Assembly (NCBI GenBank): GCA_003501365.1
Contig: DNPP01000122.1
Coordinates: 1-24,304 of the forward strand
Length of the DNA stretch: 24,304 bases
Source of the DNA: Bacillota bacterium
GTDB taxonomy: Bacteria; Bacillota; UBA4882; UBA8346
Direction: 5' to 3'
Shown here: piece after piece, positions 1-8,173 of the stretch
Layout of the letters: each line of letters begins with the position of its first letter
How positions within the stretch are numbered: position 1 is the first letter of the stretch
Made by a program: the position numbers and the translations under genes
The notes under the pieces: generated by a model
What the model saw: only the letters and a program-made list of their open reading frames with translations
The model's database searches: none
What the model was told of the DNA's origin: nothing

Positions 1-111
1 ACGAGTGAAAAAGATCCGCCGGTTAATCAACCTTTATTGGTAGTAGCTAATGGAGATCGTGAAGCCGCCAGTGTGGGGAGACTAATCGAAGATTCTCACT
101 CACAAGAGTAG
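1..111 (+). CDS. C-terminal tail of an unrecognised gene (partial)
   Basis: Frame 1 is open from the window edge to a TAG stop at 109-111 and gives 36 residues, ending in a polar tail (LIEDSHSQE). The start lies outside the window. No family can be recognised from this piece. The gene is followed by about 200 bases without coding signal and then a strong intrinsic terminator, which fits it being the last gene of its transcript. It could also be a chance open stretch, since only 36 codons are visible. Confidence 0.45.
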   Translation, partial: TSEKDPPVNQPLLVVANGDREAASVGRLIEDSHSQE

Positions 112-596
112 GCTGGGAGGCATGAGTGGTTCTGGTACGATTTGGGGTCATACATTTTAAAGCCCTTTTTGGTTTTTTCCGATACGTCCGAGGTGTAGTT
201 GGTTCAAAATGCGTTTTTTAAAGGCTTATGCTTGTTTTCCATGCATTTGGCCTAGCCCGTATGGATTAATTATTCCATTTTGATAAGGGTTTATGAATTT
301 TACGGCATCCCTAAAAAGCCACTCTTTCTAGAAGATTGAGTGGCTTTTTTGCGAGATTTTTATTCTTTAATGATGTTGCATTCTTCAAAAAATAATTTAA
401 TATTAAAATTGATTTAAGTTGCTCTTGTTTTTCTATAAATTGGCTCTTTAATTGCAGGATTTAAATAAAAGGAATAGAAAATCATACCATTCGTTCCAAA
501 CAATATATTTCCGGGAAATTTACTAAAGCAAGCCGTTGCCGGTCGGGACGATTATCTTTTGGCATAACACCGGTAAACATATAGGAGCATTATGCA
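112..596. other. Gene-free stretch before the TIR genes
   Basis: No open frame with a convincing ribosome binding site is present. The stretch holds the terminator at 313-350. A weak promoter candidate lies downstream of it: TTGATT at 409-414 and CTATAA at 433-438, with an 18-base spacer. That would give a leader of about 150 bases to the first TIR gene. A ribosome binding site (AGGAG, 583-587) sits 9 bases before that gene's ATG. Confidence 0.5.
313..350 (+). terminator. Intrinsic terminator
   Basis: AAAAAGCCACTC at 313-324 pairs perfectly with GAGTGGCTTTTT at 338-349 around a 13-base loop, and the descending arm runs into a T tract. The A-rich start of the ascending arm means it could also work on the other strand. 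It separates the left-edge gene from the TIR genes. Confidence 0.85.
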
Positions 597-1808
597 ATGA
601 AATGGGATATCTTCATTTCCTACCGCCGGGAAAACGGCGAGCAAAGCGCCAAGGCCATCTATGAACGGCTTACCGATAAAGGATACAAGGTATTCTTGGA
701 TGTTGAAACCTTGCGCTCGGGTGCTTTTAATGTCAAGCTTTATTCGGTCATCGACGAATGCCAAGATGTATTAGTCATCTTGTCCCCCAATGCGTTGGAT
801 AGCTGTGCTAACGATGATGACTGGGTGCGGCTGGAAATTGCCCACGCCGTCCGTTGCAAGAAAAATATCATCCCGATTGTGCTGCGGGATTTTAAGTTTC
901 CGAGGGAATTGTCGGCGGATATTGAACCGCTTCGGTATCAAAATGGGGTACAAGCATCGGTGGAGTTCTTTGACGCTTTTCTTGAGAAACTTTATCATTT
1001 TCTTAAGAGTAAACCGGGTTTTATTCGCAGATTTACCAGTCTCTCCTGGCGCCGATCGGCTATTGCCGTCGGTGTCTGCATATTGTTGATTTCGGGTATC
1101 TGGGGTGGCGGTATCCTATTTCAGCAAATATTTTTTAATACGTATCCGGTTTCTCAAAAAGACAAGAACGATGTTAAAGAGATGTTGTATTATGTTCAAA
1201 CAAACCTGAAGATAATGGACAATATGCTGGCGGTATATCAAAATGCGTTAAGCAGTTGTGAGGATTATATGCATGGTCCATCGGGGGTGGGTTATCAAAA
1301 TCTGGTTTCCGATCTGGAACATGAACGTGGAGAGCTAAAAAGAGAAGCAGAAAATACGACCCCGCTTTCAAAGGAGATTTTTGCCACATTATCCGATTCG
1401 AAGGTCGATATAGCGGCTCTGTCGGCATTATCTCAAAATCCTAGGAAATTACGCTCCGATTATGATACAAACATCGCTTTTTTGGAAGTGGCTATGAATC
1501 CCAAGGGCTTTTTCAACAATGTAATCCGTTGGCGGTTGATTGAAATCGCACGGGATGCGTCAACCATGGATGCGAAGTCACTTTTGATCAGCACATGTAT
1601 TATCTTACTCCCTGTTAATGAAAAGGCCTTGGAGGAGTTTCATACGGGGAACTTACCAGGTTTGAAGGTTATTTCGAAAGAGTTGCCTTCGTGGTCCAGG
1701 GATAAAACAACCCTATCCGGGCAGGAACGTACTATTTACACCCAACGACAGAAATTGAAGGAGGAGTTGGCGTCATTAGTCGGAGATAAGAATATGGTGG
1801 TGCCGTAA
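597..1808 (+). CDS. Membrane-anchored TIR-domain protein (short paralog)
   Basis: 403 residues. Residues 1-135 are a TIR domain: FISYRR at the N-terminus, VFLDVE near 32-37, VLVILSPNAL near 58-67, and a WVRLE motif (W76 to E80) at the place where NAD-cleaving TIR domains carry their catalytic glutamate. One hydrophobic helix (about 154-176) follows basic residues, so the TIR domain should be cytoplasmic and the roughly 225-residue C-terminal part outside. That part is helical and unrecognised. The ATG at 597 is preferred because AGGAG lies 9 bases upstream. The gene is clearly a tandem paralog of the next one but lacks its coiled coil and PDZ-like domain. NADase activity is an inference from the retained glutamate; a scaffold role is possible. 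Confidence 0.85.
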   Translation: MKWDIFISYRRENGEQSAKAIYERLTDKGYKVFLDVETLRSGAFNVKLYSVIDECQDVLVILSPNALDSCANDDDWVRLEIAHAVRCKKNIIPIVLRDFKFPRELSADIEPLRYQNGVQASVEFFDAFLEKLYHFLKSKPGFIRRFTSLSWRRSAIAVGVCILLISGIWGGGILFQQIFFNTYPVSQKDKNDVKEMLYYVQTNLKIMDNMLAVYQNALSSCEDYMHGPSGVGYQNLVSDLEHERGELKREAENTTPLSKEIFATLSDSKVDIAALSALSQNPRKLRSDYDTNIAFLEVAMNPKGFFNNVIRWRLIEIARDASTMDAKSLLISTCIILLPVNEKALEEFHTGNLPGLKVISKELPSWSRDKTTLSGQERTIYTQRQKLKEELASLVGDKNMVVP

Positions 1809-1892
1809 TTATTTAAGATCCGGTGATTCAATGATAAAAATTGGATTTTCACCATGCAAAAGAAACCATTAAATAGAAGGAAGTTGTGAGGA

Positions 1893-3779
1893 ATGAACTA
1901 CGACATCTTTATCTCCTACCGCCGGGATGACGGTGAGCAGACTGCAAAGGCAATCTATGATCGGCTGACTGATCAAGGCTACAAGGTGTTTTTGGATGTT
2001 GAATACTTACGTTCAGGCGCTTTTAATGAAAAGCTTTATTCGGTTATCGACGAATGCCATGACGTGTTGGTCATTTTATCCCCCAACGCACTTAAACGTT
2101 GCGCCAATGAGGACGATTGGGTTCGGCTGGAAGTCGCCCATGCCATCCACTGCAAAAAAAATATTGTCCCGGTCATACTGCAGGGATTCGACTTTCCGTC
2201 GGAGTTGCCAGATGATATCGAAACATTAAGGTTTCAAAATCAAATTCGGGCCTCGGTGGAGTTCTTTGACGCTTTTATGGAGAAACTTTCTAAATTTCTC
2301 CAGAGCAAACCCGGTTTCATCCGCAAGTTTTTCTCGGGTATGTCCTGGCGGCGGTCGGTGATTGCCGTTGTCGCTTGTTTATTGCTGCTCTTTGGGATTT
2401 GGGGCGGTAGCATGTTGATTCCCCGAATATTACCTCATCCGCGGAATGTCTATCCGGGTACTCAAAAGCAAAAGAACAATGTAAAAGACATGCTGGGTTA
2501 TATTTTTACCAATCTTGGAGTGGCCGACTGCATGCTTTCGTCTTATCAAGATGCGATAGACGCTTCTGAAGATTATCTGCGAGATCCGGCATCGTCTTCT
2601 TATCAGGACCTGATAGGGATTCTTGAACATGAGCGGAAAGAACTTAAAAAACAATCCCTTCAGGCGATACCCCTTTCCAAAGAACTCTCCAAAGCTATGT
2701 CCGGAACAAAGGTTAATACCGCGGAATTGGCCGCTTTTCCTCAATATCTTAATGCGCTTTTCCTACAATGCGATCAGGATTTGGTCTTTTTAAAAGACGC
2801 CATGAATCCGGCTAAGCCGCTAGATAATCCGGCACGTTTCCGGATAGTAGAAATTGACCGGGATTTAATGGCTCTTAGCTCCAAGGAACTGATGGTCAGC
2901 ACATGTCAACTAGTGCTGCCTATTGATGAGAGAGCCCTCAAAGAATTTCGGACGGAATTTTTACCCGAACTGAAGATAATTTCCAAAGAATTGCCGTCGT
3001 GGTCCAGGAACAAAGCTTCATTGAAGGCCCAGGAAAAGAATATTATCACCCAACAGGATGGTTTGATGACAGAGTACTCGTCGCGTGTCGGGAAGATGCG
3101 GATGGATTTGATGTCCGTCAAGAAAAGATTGCAAGACTTGAAGAACGGTTCGAACCGGAATGCGGAGAAGAGAATTGCCAATTCTTCCGCTGATCCGCCG
3201 ACGGACAAAAAGAAAGAAGTGGCGGAAAAACAAAAAATCCTTGAAGAAAAGCAGAAGGCGCTTGCCAAAGCTCAAAAAGAGCTGGACGAGAAGAAACAGC
3301 AGATCCGTGAGAAATTTACGCCGAAGGATTCAGACGGCCCTTATCTGGTATGGGGGAAGGCCTTGCGTTTTTTACGCGTTAGAATGTATGATGACGCAGT
3401 CAACGCTTTTCAGTTTTATTTGAATAAGGTCAAAGACAGCGACGCGGAAGCACCGGTTTATGTCCCGGCGGCGATTGATTTTGTAAGGAGTATCGGTAAG
3501 ACCGGGATTGACTATGGTGTGTTGGTAGTCGGGTATGAACCGGGCAAGCCCCACCATCCTGTATACAAAGTGGGCGATATAGTTGTGGCAATCAATAAAA
3601 CCTTGTGTCATAATTTTACGGATTATAATAATATTATCGGCTCTCTTCCGGCAGGTGTCAGCTATACAGCGACATTGCTTCGCCCGGATGAAAAAACCGG
3701 CCGGTTGCAAATGATCGATGCCGAGATCCCGAGAAGTGTTGGCAAAGTAGCGCTGATGGATTTGAAAGAAGGCGATTAA
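1893..3779 (+). CDS. Membrane-anchored TIR protein with coiled coil and PDZ-like domain
   Basis: 628 residues. The order is TIR domain (1-135, FISYRR, W76/E80 retained), a single transmembrane helix (about 154-176), the same helical region as the upstream paralog (about 195-400), a charged Lys/Glu-rich coiled coil (about 436-475), a short helical stretch around 483-512 that resembles a single TPR unit, and a C-terminal PDZ-like domain (about 535-612, with VGYEPGKPHHP and KVGDIVVAINK resembling PDZ strands). The membrane topology would put the coiled coil and PDZ-like part outside the cell and the TIR inside. That suggests an envelope sensor coupled to a cytoplasmic TIR, which is inference. 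The start ATG is preceded by GAAGGAAG and GAGGA. It lies 84 bases after the paralog, probably in the same transcript. Confidence 0.85.
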   Translation: MNYDIFISYRRDDGEQTAKAIYDRLTDQGYKVFLDVEYLRSGAFNEKLYSVIDECHDVLVILSPNALKRCANEDDWVRLEVAHAIHCKKNIVPVILQGFDFPSELPDDIETLRFQNQIRASVEFFDAFMEKLSKFLQSKPGFIRKFFSGMSWRRSVIAVVACLLLLFGIWGGSMLIPRILPHPRNVYPGTQKQKNNVKDMLGYIFTNLGVADCMLSSYQDAIDASEDYLRDPASSSYQDLIGILEHERKELKKQSLQAIPLSKELSKAMSGTKVNTAELAAFPQYLNALFLQCDQDLVFLKDAMNPAKPLDNPARFRIVEIDRDLMALSSKELMVSTCQLVLPIDERALKEFRTEFLPELKIISKELPSWSRNKASLKAQEKNIITQQDGLMTEYSSRVGKMRMDLMSVKKRLQDLKNGSNRNAEKRIANSSADPPTDKKKEVAEKQKILEEKQKALAKAQKELDEKKQQIREKFTPKDSDGPYLVWGKALRFLRVRMYDDAVNAFQFYLNKVKDSDAEAPVYVPAAIDFVRSIGKTGIDYGVLVVGYEPGKPHHPVYKVGDIVVAINKTLCHNFTDYNNIIGSLPAGVSYTATLLRPDEKTGRLQMIDAEIPRSVGKVALMDLKEGD

Positions 3780-3792
3780 TGGTTATGATAAA

Positions 3793-3861
3793 TGTGACAA
3801 ATGTCACATTCGGATACAATTGTCATAATTCATTGCACTCCGGAACCGGAATGTTTAGAAT
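3793..3861 (+). promoter_or_regulatory. Four-copy operator plus sigma-A promoter, copy A (sensor kinase)
   Basis: TGTGACA-AA-TGTCACA at 3793-3808 is a perfect inverted repeat. A second TGTCA half-site lies in ATTGTCATAAT at 3819-3829. The promoter is TTGCAC (3833-3838), a 17-base spacer, and TAGAAT (3856-3861). The layout is identical in three other places (10793, 17045, 19868). Copy A is the most diverged downstream of the palindrome, but it has the best palindrome and also fits the CRP/FNR pattern TGTGA-N6-TCACA. The sites would centre near -67 and -44 from the expected transcription start, typical of activator positions. The kinase GTG lies 32 bases after the -10 box. Confidence 0.8.
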
Positions 3862-3893
3862 GGGGATAGAAACTATTTAAAGCAGGTATTTGC

Positions 3894-5666
3894 GTGAAAA
3901 TTGATTTGTTGATCATAATTATCTTAACAATATTTCCGCTGTATTTTATGTGCCGGATTCTTAGCATTCCCCAAAAAAAACCGATTCATCTCTCATTTTT
4001 TTTGTTCATGGGGAGTATCGCCATCTGGTATGCGGGAGAGATCCTCCTGGAGCTTTTTCCGGGGAAGGGTGATCTTGGAGTAATTTTTTACGGCATTTTT
4101 TATACCGGACTGATTTTAGTGCCACCTACTTTTCTAATGACATCATTCACCTTTAGCCGGGCTAATTTCAAATTCAGGCCATATTATCTATTCATATTCG
4201 TCATTCCCTTAATCTCGCTTGGATTAATCTGGACCAATCCAATGCACCACCTTTTTTTTGTTAAAAACAGTATTTTTATCAATGAAATTATTTATGGACC
4301 CTATTTTTATGTTCACACCACAAATAATTATATCTGTCTGACCATCGCTTTCATCATCTTCCTCCGGTCTTCGATTAAAAGCGCCGGATTATTATCACGG
4401 CAGTCCATTCTGCTTTTTGTGGGGGGAATAATCCCTTTTGTAGTGAACCTCGCCTTAACTATGAAATGGATTAACGTCAATATTAATGCTACTTTGATTG
4501 CTATCGCCACTATGATGATTTGTTGTTGGATTGCCATCTTTAAATATGATTTCTTGAATATCATTCCCTTTGCGATTAAAAAAGTGGCTGATAACATCTC
4601 CGACGCCTTTCTGGTGATTGATAGCGATTGCCGTCTGATTGAATATAATCGTGCTTTCTCAGACTTTTTTTTCAAAGACCGTCAAAACGGACATGGGCAG
4701 GTGCTGGAACATAATGTTGAACTAAAGCGGCTTTTTGAAATGTCCGTGAAAGACAACTTAGACTTTGCCCAGTTTGAAGAGTATTTAGAAAAAACGATTT
4801 CCGATCATTCCATTTTCCGGTTTGAGAAATATTTTCCTTCCATTGACCGCTGTTTCGCGGTGGAGATCAATCCGATTCTGTTGAAGAACAACTATCTGGG
4901 AACGGTGATTTTATTAAAAGACATTACCGAATACCAAAAAATACTGGCCAAAATGAAATCCCAAAACGAGGAATTAACCATTGTAAATGAACAATTAGCC
5001 GATTATGCCGCCACAGTCAAGGAATTGACGCTCGAAAAAGAGCGCAGTCGAATTGAAACCGAAATTCACAACCTAATGGGGCATAATTTGAATGTTTTAT
5101 TGCGGTTGATCGAAGTTTGTAAAATTACCATCAATGATGACCCGGGAAAAGCCATGACCACTATTTTAGACGCCGAACAGACCATTAAAAACACTATGTA
5201 CAATGTCCGGGAAATAGCCAAAGAGATTAGCGGAGATAATATTTTACCCCAGCAGCTTAATCATAAAAATAATGCACTGTCTTACTTGGAGGTATTGATT
5301 AATAATTTTCAACGGAATACCGGTGTGAATGTGGAGTATTCCTTTGAAGGGGATTTCTCGACTCTGGACCGCTCGCTTATTCGGATACTTTACAACATTT
5401 GCCAGGAAGCCATGACTAACTCACTCAAACATGGCAAGGCCAATATGATTACCTTTTTATTAAGGTATCACCGGAATAACCTCTTGCTTTCCATTTTGGA
5501 TGATGGGATCGGATGCAATGATATCCAAAAATCTGGAATGGGTTTACGGGGTATGCAAGACATGGTGAAGAATTACAGTGGCAATATTGAGTTTAAATCC
5601 GACGAAAATGACGGTTTTAAAATCTCAGTCATCATTCCAATTAAAGGAGAAAGTAAAATTGATTAA
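3894..5666 (+). CDS. Sensor histidine kinase with multi-helix membrane sensor and PAS-like domain
   Basis: 590 residues from a GTG start. Residues 1-220 contain about seven hydrophobic helices and resemble the 7TM N-terminal region of histidine kinases. Residues 230-345 look like a PAS domain (SDAFLVIDSDCRLIEYNRAF). A linker helix leads to the phosphoacceptor segment RIETEIHNLMGHNLN, where H392 is the predicted phosphorylated histidine of a HisKA_3/NarX-type dimerisation domain. The ATPase domain has the N box (QEAMTNSLKHG, 504-514), G1 (DDGIG, 536-540) and G2 (GMGLRG, 548-553). It overlaps the response regulator by 8 bases, so the two form a pair. The shared operator/promoter element lies just upstream. 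The ligand is unknown; membrane-embedded sensors of this shape can detect hydrophobic signals, which makes the LuxI-like product a candidate. That link is inference. Confidence 0.9.
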   Translation: MKIDLLIIIILTIFPLYFMCRILSIPQKKPIHLSFFLFMGSIAIWYAGEILLELFPGKGDLGVIFYGIFYTGLILVPPTFLMTSFTFSRANFKFRPYYLFIFVIPLISLGLIWTNPMHHLFFVKNSIFINEIIYGPYFYVHTTNNYICLTIAFIIFLRSSIKSAGLLSRQSILLFVGGIIPFVVNLALTMKWINVNINATLIAIATMMICCWIAIFKYDFLNIIPFAIKKVADNISDAFLVIDSDCRLIEYNRAFSDFFFKDRQNGHGQVLEHNVELKRLFEMSVKDNLDFAQFEEYLEKTISDHSIFRFEKYFPSIDRCFAVEINPILLKNNYLGTVILLKDITEYQKILAKMKSQNEELTIVNEQLADYAATVKELTLEKERSRIETEIHNLMGHNLNVLLRLIEVCKITINDDPGKAMTTILDAEQTIKNTMYNVREIAKEISGDNILPQQLNHKNNALSYLEVLINNFQRNTGVNVEYSFEGDFSTLDRSLIRILYNICQEAMTNSLKHGKANMITFLLRYHRNNLLLSILDDGIGCNDIQKSGMGLRGMQDMVKNYSGNIEFKSDENDGFKISVIIPIKGESKID

Positions 5667-6330
5667 AGTACTGATTGTGGATGACCATAAGGTATTAACG
5701 GATAGTTTAAAGTATTTGCTGGATAAAAGTAATGAAATCGCGGTAGTTGGAGTTTCGCCAAAGCCGGATGATTCCTTGCGCATGTACCGGGAGTTAAAAC
5801 CGGATGTGGTTTTAATGGATATTTATTTTTATGATGAGCAAAGACAAATGCTTCAAATGAACGGTATTGAAGCTTTAAAACAGATCAAAGATTATGATGG
5901 GAATGCCAAAGTTTTGATTTTGACTTCGGAGACTTCAAATAGATTTTTAGAGAAGGCCATGCCTTTAACGGATGGATATATTGTCAAGGATTGCAGTATT
6001 GAGAAGCTGATTGAAGCCATCAAATGCTGTTACGGGGGTTTAAAGATCTTTGATCCGCTTATTGACGGAGTGGTGGCCGGTGAGGCAAAAAGCAACGGAA
6101 CTCGCTCCGCCGGCGCAAATTCCCGCGAGTATGGACTGGCGGAGCGGGAATTAAAGATTATTAATCTGGTGGCGGAGGGGAAAACCTGCAAGGAGATCGC
6201 GGCGGATTTAGATCTGGCCGAGGGGTATATCCGGAATATGCTAATCGGTATTTATGATAAATTGGGGATTGAATCGCATAAAAGTACGGCTTTGGTGGCT
6301 TTTGCGGCGAAGATGGGACTGTTGAGGTAA
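5659..6330 (+). CDS. NarL/LuxR-type response regulator
   Basis: 223 residues from a TTG start at 5659, chosen because AAAGGAGA (5643-5650) lies 8 bases upstream and the receiver domain begins immediately (IKVLIVDDHKV). The longer frame upstream has no ribosome binding site and would overlap the kinase by more than 80 bases. The receiver domain has the acidic pair D8/D9 and phosphoacceptor D54 (VVLMDIY), followed by a loop about eight residues longer than usual before NGIEALKQI. The C-terminal LuxR-type helix-turn-helix (about 162-223) includes LAERELKIINLVAEGKTCKE. The 8-base overlap with the kinase suggests translational coupling. It is the only complete DNA-binding regulator in the window, so it is a candidate for the four-copy operator, including the one upstream of its own operon. 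Confidence 0.9.
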   Translation: MIKVLIVDDHKVLTDSLKYLLDKSNEIAVVGVSPKPDDSLRMYRELKPDVVLMDIYFYDEQRQMLQMNGIEALKQIKDYDGNAKVLILTSETSNRFLEKAMPLTDGYIVKDCSIEKLIEAIKCCYGGLKIFDPLIDGVVAGEAKSNGTRSAGANSREYGLAERELKIINLVAEGKTCKEIAADLDLAEGYIRNMLIGIYDKLGIESHKSTALVAFAAKMGLLR

Positions 6331-6356
6331 AATATTATTAACAAATAAAAAACTGC

Positions 6357-6385
6357 TTGACTTTATTCGGATTCAATCCGATATT
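6357..6385 (+). promoter_or_regulatory. Possible promoter with a 15-bp palindrome in the spacer
   Basis: TTGACT (6357-6362) and GATATT (6380-6385) are 17 bases apart. The perfect palindrome TCGGATT-C-AATCCGA covers 6367-6381, in the spacer and touching the -10 box, a normal place for a repressor operator. The expected start site would fall very close to the ribosome binding site of the caspase-like gene (leader under 20 bases), so either the promoter call or the exact start is uncertain. Confidence 0.4.
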
Positions 6386-6409
6386 GGGAAAGGAAGGGCG
6401 GGTGTTTCA

Positions 6410-7348
6410 ATGCGCAAAGCTCTGGTAATTGGATTACATAACTATCCCCATGCTTCTCTACTCGGATGCATTGGCGATGCCAAGGAAATTTATAGAATCT
6501 TGAAGGAGCACGAAGACCAGACAGTTAATTTTGGCTGCAAAATACTGATCGATGAGAAAGGACAAGTTAACCGGCAACAAATAAAAAATCAAATTATCGA
6601 ATTATTTGAAGCCGAAAAGTATGAGGCGGTATTGCTGTATTTTGCAGGGCACGGCAATATCGACGCTGCCGGTGGATATATCTTGGCATCGGATGAATAT
6701 AAAGAAGGTGTCTCCATGGCGGAGATTCTAACCCTGGCCAACCAATCCAAAGCAAATAATAAAATCATCATCTTGGACTGCTGTCATGCAGGAGCCATTG
6801 TGAATCCTCCGAATGGCGATGTAACCGGAATTGGTGATGGAGTTACGATATTAACCGCCTGTACAAAAAATCAAACTGCCGGACAGGAAAAGGGACGAGG
6901 GGTTTTTACCCGGTTGCTAATTGAAGCGTTAGAGGGTGGCGCCGCTGATTTATGTGGAAATGTAACCGCCGGAAGTGTTTATGGGTTTATCGATAATGCT
7001 TTGGGTCAATGGGGCCAGCGCCCTGTCTTTAAAACAAACGTAAATTCTTTTATGTCCATTCGCAAAGTAAAACCGCCCATTCCATTGGAGGTTTTAAAGA
7101 AGATAATCCTCTATTTTAAGGAAGTCGACTTGGAATACCGGTTGGATCCTTCCTATGAATTTACCGCTCCGGAGGCAAATCCCGATCATGTAGCCATTTT
7201 AAAGGATTTGCAGAAGATGGTCTCTGTGGGAGTTGTCAAACCTGTCGGCGAGGAACATATGTATTTTGCGGCAATGAACTCCAAGTCCTGCAAGTTAACT
7301 GTACTCGGGCAATGTTATTGGCGTTATATAAATAGCGATGAAATCTGA
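6410..7348 (+). CDS. Caspase-like (peptidase C14) protease
   Basis: 312 residues. Residues 1-215 form a caspase/metacaspase-type p20 domain. MRKALVIGLHNY is the first strand; H81 in LYFAGHGN and C125 in IILDCCHAG are the catalytic His-Cys dyad, in the usual spacing for prokaryotic caspases. Residues 222-312 form an extra C-terminal domain that I do not recognise. It has a winged-helix-like flavour (VLKKIILYFKEVDLEYRLD and a VLGQCYWRY end) and could bind a ligand or a partner. No signal peptide is seen, so it is cytoplasmic. AAGGAAG lies 13 bases before the ATG. It is on the same strand as the TIR and kinase genes and convergent with the zinc-finger pair. The substrate is unknown. Confidence 0.85.
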   Translation: MRKALVIGLHNYPHASLLGCIGDAKEIYRILKEHEDQTVNFGCKILIDEKGQVNRQQIKNQIIELFEAEKYEAVLLYFAGHGNIDAAGGYILASDEYKEGVSMAEILTLANQSKANNKIIILDCCHAGAIVNPPNGDVTGIGDGVTILTACTKNQTAGQEKGRGVFTRLLIEALEGGAADLCGNVTAGSVYGFIDNALGQWGQRPVFKTNVNSFMSIRKVKPPIPLEVLKKIILYFKEVDLEYRLDPSYEFTAPEANPDHVAILKDLQKMVSVGVVKPVGEEHMYFAAMNSKSCKLTVLGQCYWRYINSDEI

Positions 7349-7363
7349 GCAATTGTAGCCCAT

Positions 7364-8173
7364 TTATTTCAAACTAGTACTTATCATCAAAGTATAAACC
7401 GTTCCCGTTAACTTTGAAAATGAGGCTGTGTAATATTCGTGCTCATCTTTTTTTGTTAATTCCAATGATTTGATTAAAAATGTCTCTTCTGTGTCCACTG
7501 AAACTAAAACTATTAAGTATTCACCCGCATCCATGAACTCTGCAAGCAGAAATACTGCAATACTTTTTTGGGCGGCATCGGATTCTATAAAACCCAATAT
7601 CTTTTGATCCTTAATGATTGACAACCGGCAATTCTCGCAGATTCCTGATTCTAACCTGACGGTCTTCCTCAAAATCTCCTCCATATTTTTTAAATCGCCG
7701 TTTTTAAGGCTTTCACTGGCCCTGGAGACCATTATTCCCGCTGGAGAGTCTGATCTCGGAGTATATTCAAGTTTCCAGCCCAGTAAGAATTTATAGTCCT
7801 CCGGCGCTTTTAAGTTGGCAATCGAGGTCAGGTTGGCGATCGAATCCTGAAAAGTCTGAAACACCAATCCTGTTTGTTGCCCAAGTCCGGTCAACCATTT
7901 TTTTATTTTTAGCTTCAGGCTTTCATCTGGGGTTTCTGTAAGAGCTTTTTCCAGCACCTTCCGCCAATACTCCTCCTGGTAAAGTGACTCCATCGTACTA
8001 AGATTAAATGAGTCCAGCGCCTCATCCGCGTTTTCACGTAAATATGTCAGGCTTTGGACTTTTCCCATACACTCCGTACATTCAGCCATGTGCCGGTTGA
8101 TTCTAATCAGTTCCTGCATCGATATTTGATTATCAACAAAACGTCTGAGTTCCTTCTCATCCGGGTGGGTCAT
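7364..8173 (-). CDS. Zinc-finger (zf-HC2/anti-sigma-like) protein with unknown C-terminal domain
   Basis: 269 residues. The N-terminal 60 residues match the zf-HC2 anti-sigma pattern: H28 in NRHMAECTEC followed by C32 and C35 (H-x3-C-x2-C), flanked by LRRFVDNQIS and a helical linker. No transmembrane segment follows, unlike classic membrane anti-sigma factors. The C-terminal 130 residues contain beta-strand-like stretches (GEYLIVLVSVD, VYTLMISTS) of unknown function. Its start overlaps the stop of the upstream 558-residue gene by 4 bases, so the two are co-translated partners. A decayed copy of the 3' end survives at 16393-16552 next to a relic of the LuxI-like gene. It probably binds and holds the product of its neighbour; this follows from gene order only. 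Confidence 0.75.
   Translation of the reverse strand: MTHPDEKELRRFVDNQISMQELIRINRHMAECTECMGKVQSLTYLRENADEALDSFNLSTMESLYQEEYWRKVLEKALTETPDESLKLKIKKWLTGLGQQTGLVFQTFQDSIANLTSIANLKAPEDYKFLLGWKLEYTPRSDSPAGIMVSRASESLKNGDLKNMEEILRKTVRLESGICENCRLSIIKDQKILGFIESDAAQKSIAVFLLAEFMDAGEYLIVLVSVDTEETFLIKSLELTKKDEHEYYTASFSKLTGTVYTLMISTSLK

Noticed and set aside
5578..5658. Earlier start for the response regulator
   Set aside because: It is inside the kinase's ATPase domain and has no ribosome binding site. TTG 5659 has one, and gives a normal receiver N-terminus.
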